The notes under the pieces: model-generated | Seen by the model: the letters and a program-made list of their open reading frames with translations, nothing else | Databases searched by the model: none | What the model was told of the DNA's origin: nothing | In this document: positions 5,197 to 5,261 of the stretch, in pieces | Layout: every line of letters begins with the position of its first letter | How positions within the stretch are numbered: position 1 is the first letter of the stretch | Assembly (NCBI GenBank): GCA_021777365.1 | Contig: JAJYDP010000048.1 | Span: forward strand, 1-5,261 | DNA from: Chloroflexota bacterium | Lineage (GTDB): Bacteria > Chloroflexota > Limnocylindria > Limnocylindrales > CSP1-4 | Reading direction: 5' to 3' | DNA length: 5,261 bases | Program-made: the position numbers and the translations under genes

Positions 5197-5261
5197 TTGG
5201 CCCACGTTTCACGGTGTGAGGCGTAGGCACGAAAGAGATTGACGGATGAGCCGAGATCGGG

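Noticed and set aside
5135..5261. Intrinsic terminator after chrA
   Set aside because: Short GC dyads exist near 5147-5165 but there is no stable stem followed by a T-run.
1..5261. CRISPR arrays, tRNA/rRNA genes, insertion sequences or attachment sites
   Set aside because: No regularly spaced repeats, no tRNA-like cloverleaf, no transposase or integrase reading frame and no terminal inverted repeats were seen.

Overview
This is a high-GC bacterial window holding a compact, co-oriented group of seven complete genes (315-5134, + strand). One divergent gene is cut by the left edge (123 back to 1, - strand), and a short non-coding tail follows at 5135-5261. The strong G/C third-position bias, the Shine-Dalgarno sites and the tight gene packing fit a GC-rich bacterium such as an actinobacterium or Chloroflexota member. 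Nothing in the window fixes the taxon, so this is only an inference.

Left side. A thioredoxin-fold protein with a single-cysteine C-P-N-H motif is read leftward. A 191-base divergent intergenic region (124-314) separates it from a TSUP (TauE/SafE-type) permease. That region holds several inverted repeats. The best is a perfect 12-bp pair (280-291 / 307-318) whose right arm covers the permease start codon and whose spacer contains TTGACA. This is the best operator candidate in the window.

Centre. An ArsR/SmtB-family repressor with a C-V-C metal/thiol motif overlaps by 4 bases a 78-residue TM0996-type CxxC thioredoxin/glutaredoxin-like protein. Next comes a ten-helix ACR3/bile-acid-symporter-superfamily transporter, which keeps the ACR3-type Pro-Cys motif but has Thr where ACR3 arsenite exporters carry a conserved Glu. 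An OsmC-type protein follows; it keeps the first catalytic Cys but lacks the usual second one.

Right side. A UspA-type universal stress protein with an intact ATP-binding motif overlaps by one base a long-chain ChrA chromate transporter with two CHR domains.

Gaps within the cluster are 45, -4, 37, 41, 58 and -1 bases, and I see no convincing terminator between genes, so one transcription unit is plausible. Read together, this looks like a thiol-redox and oxyanion/metalloid stress locus: an ArsR-type switch, small redox proteins, three membrane transporters (TSUP, SBF/ACR3-like, ChrA), a peroxide/persulfide-type OsmC protein and a Usp. Each family is known. The combination, the altered key residues in the transporter and OsmC protein, and the operator-like repeat are what deserve attention. 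The true substrate (arsenite/antimonite, chromate, reactive sulfur, or something else) cannot be decided from sequence alone.
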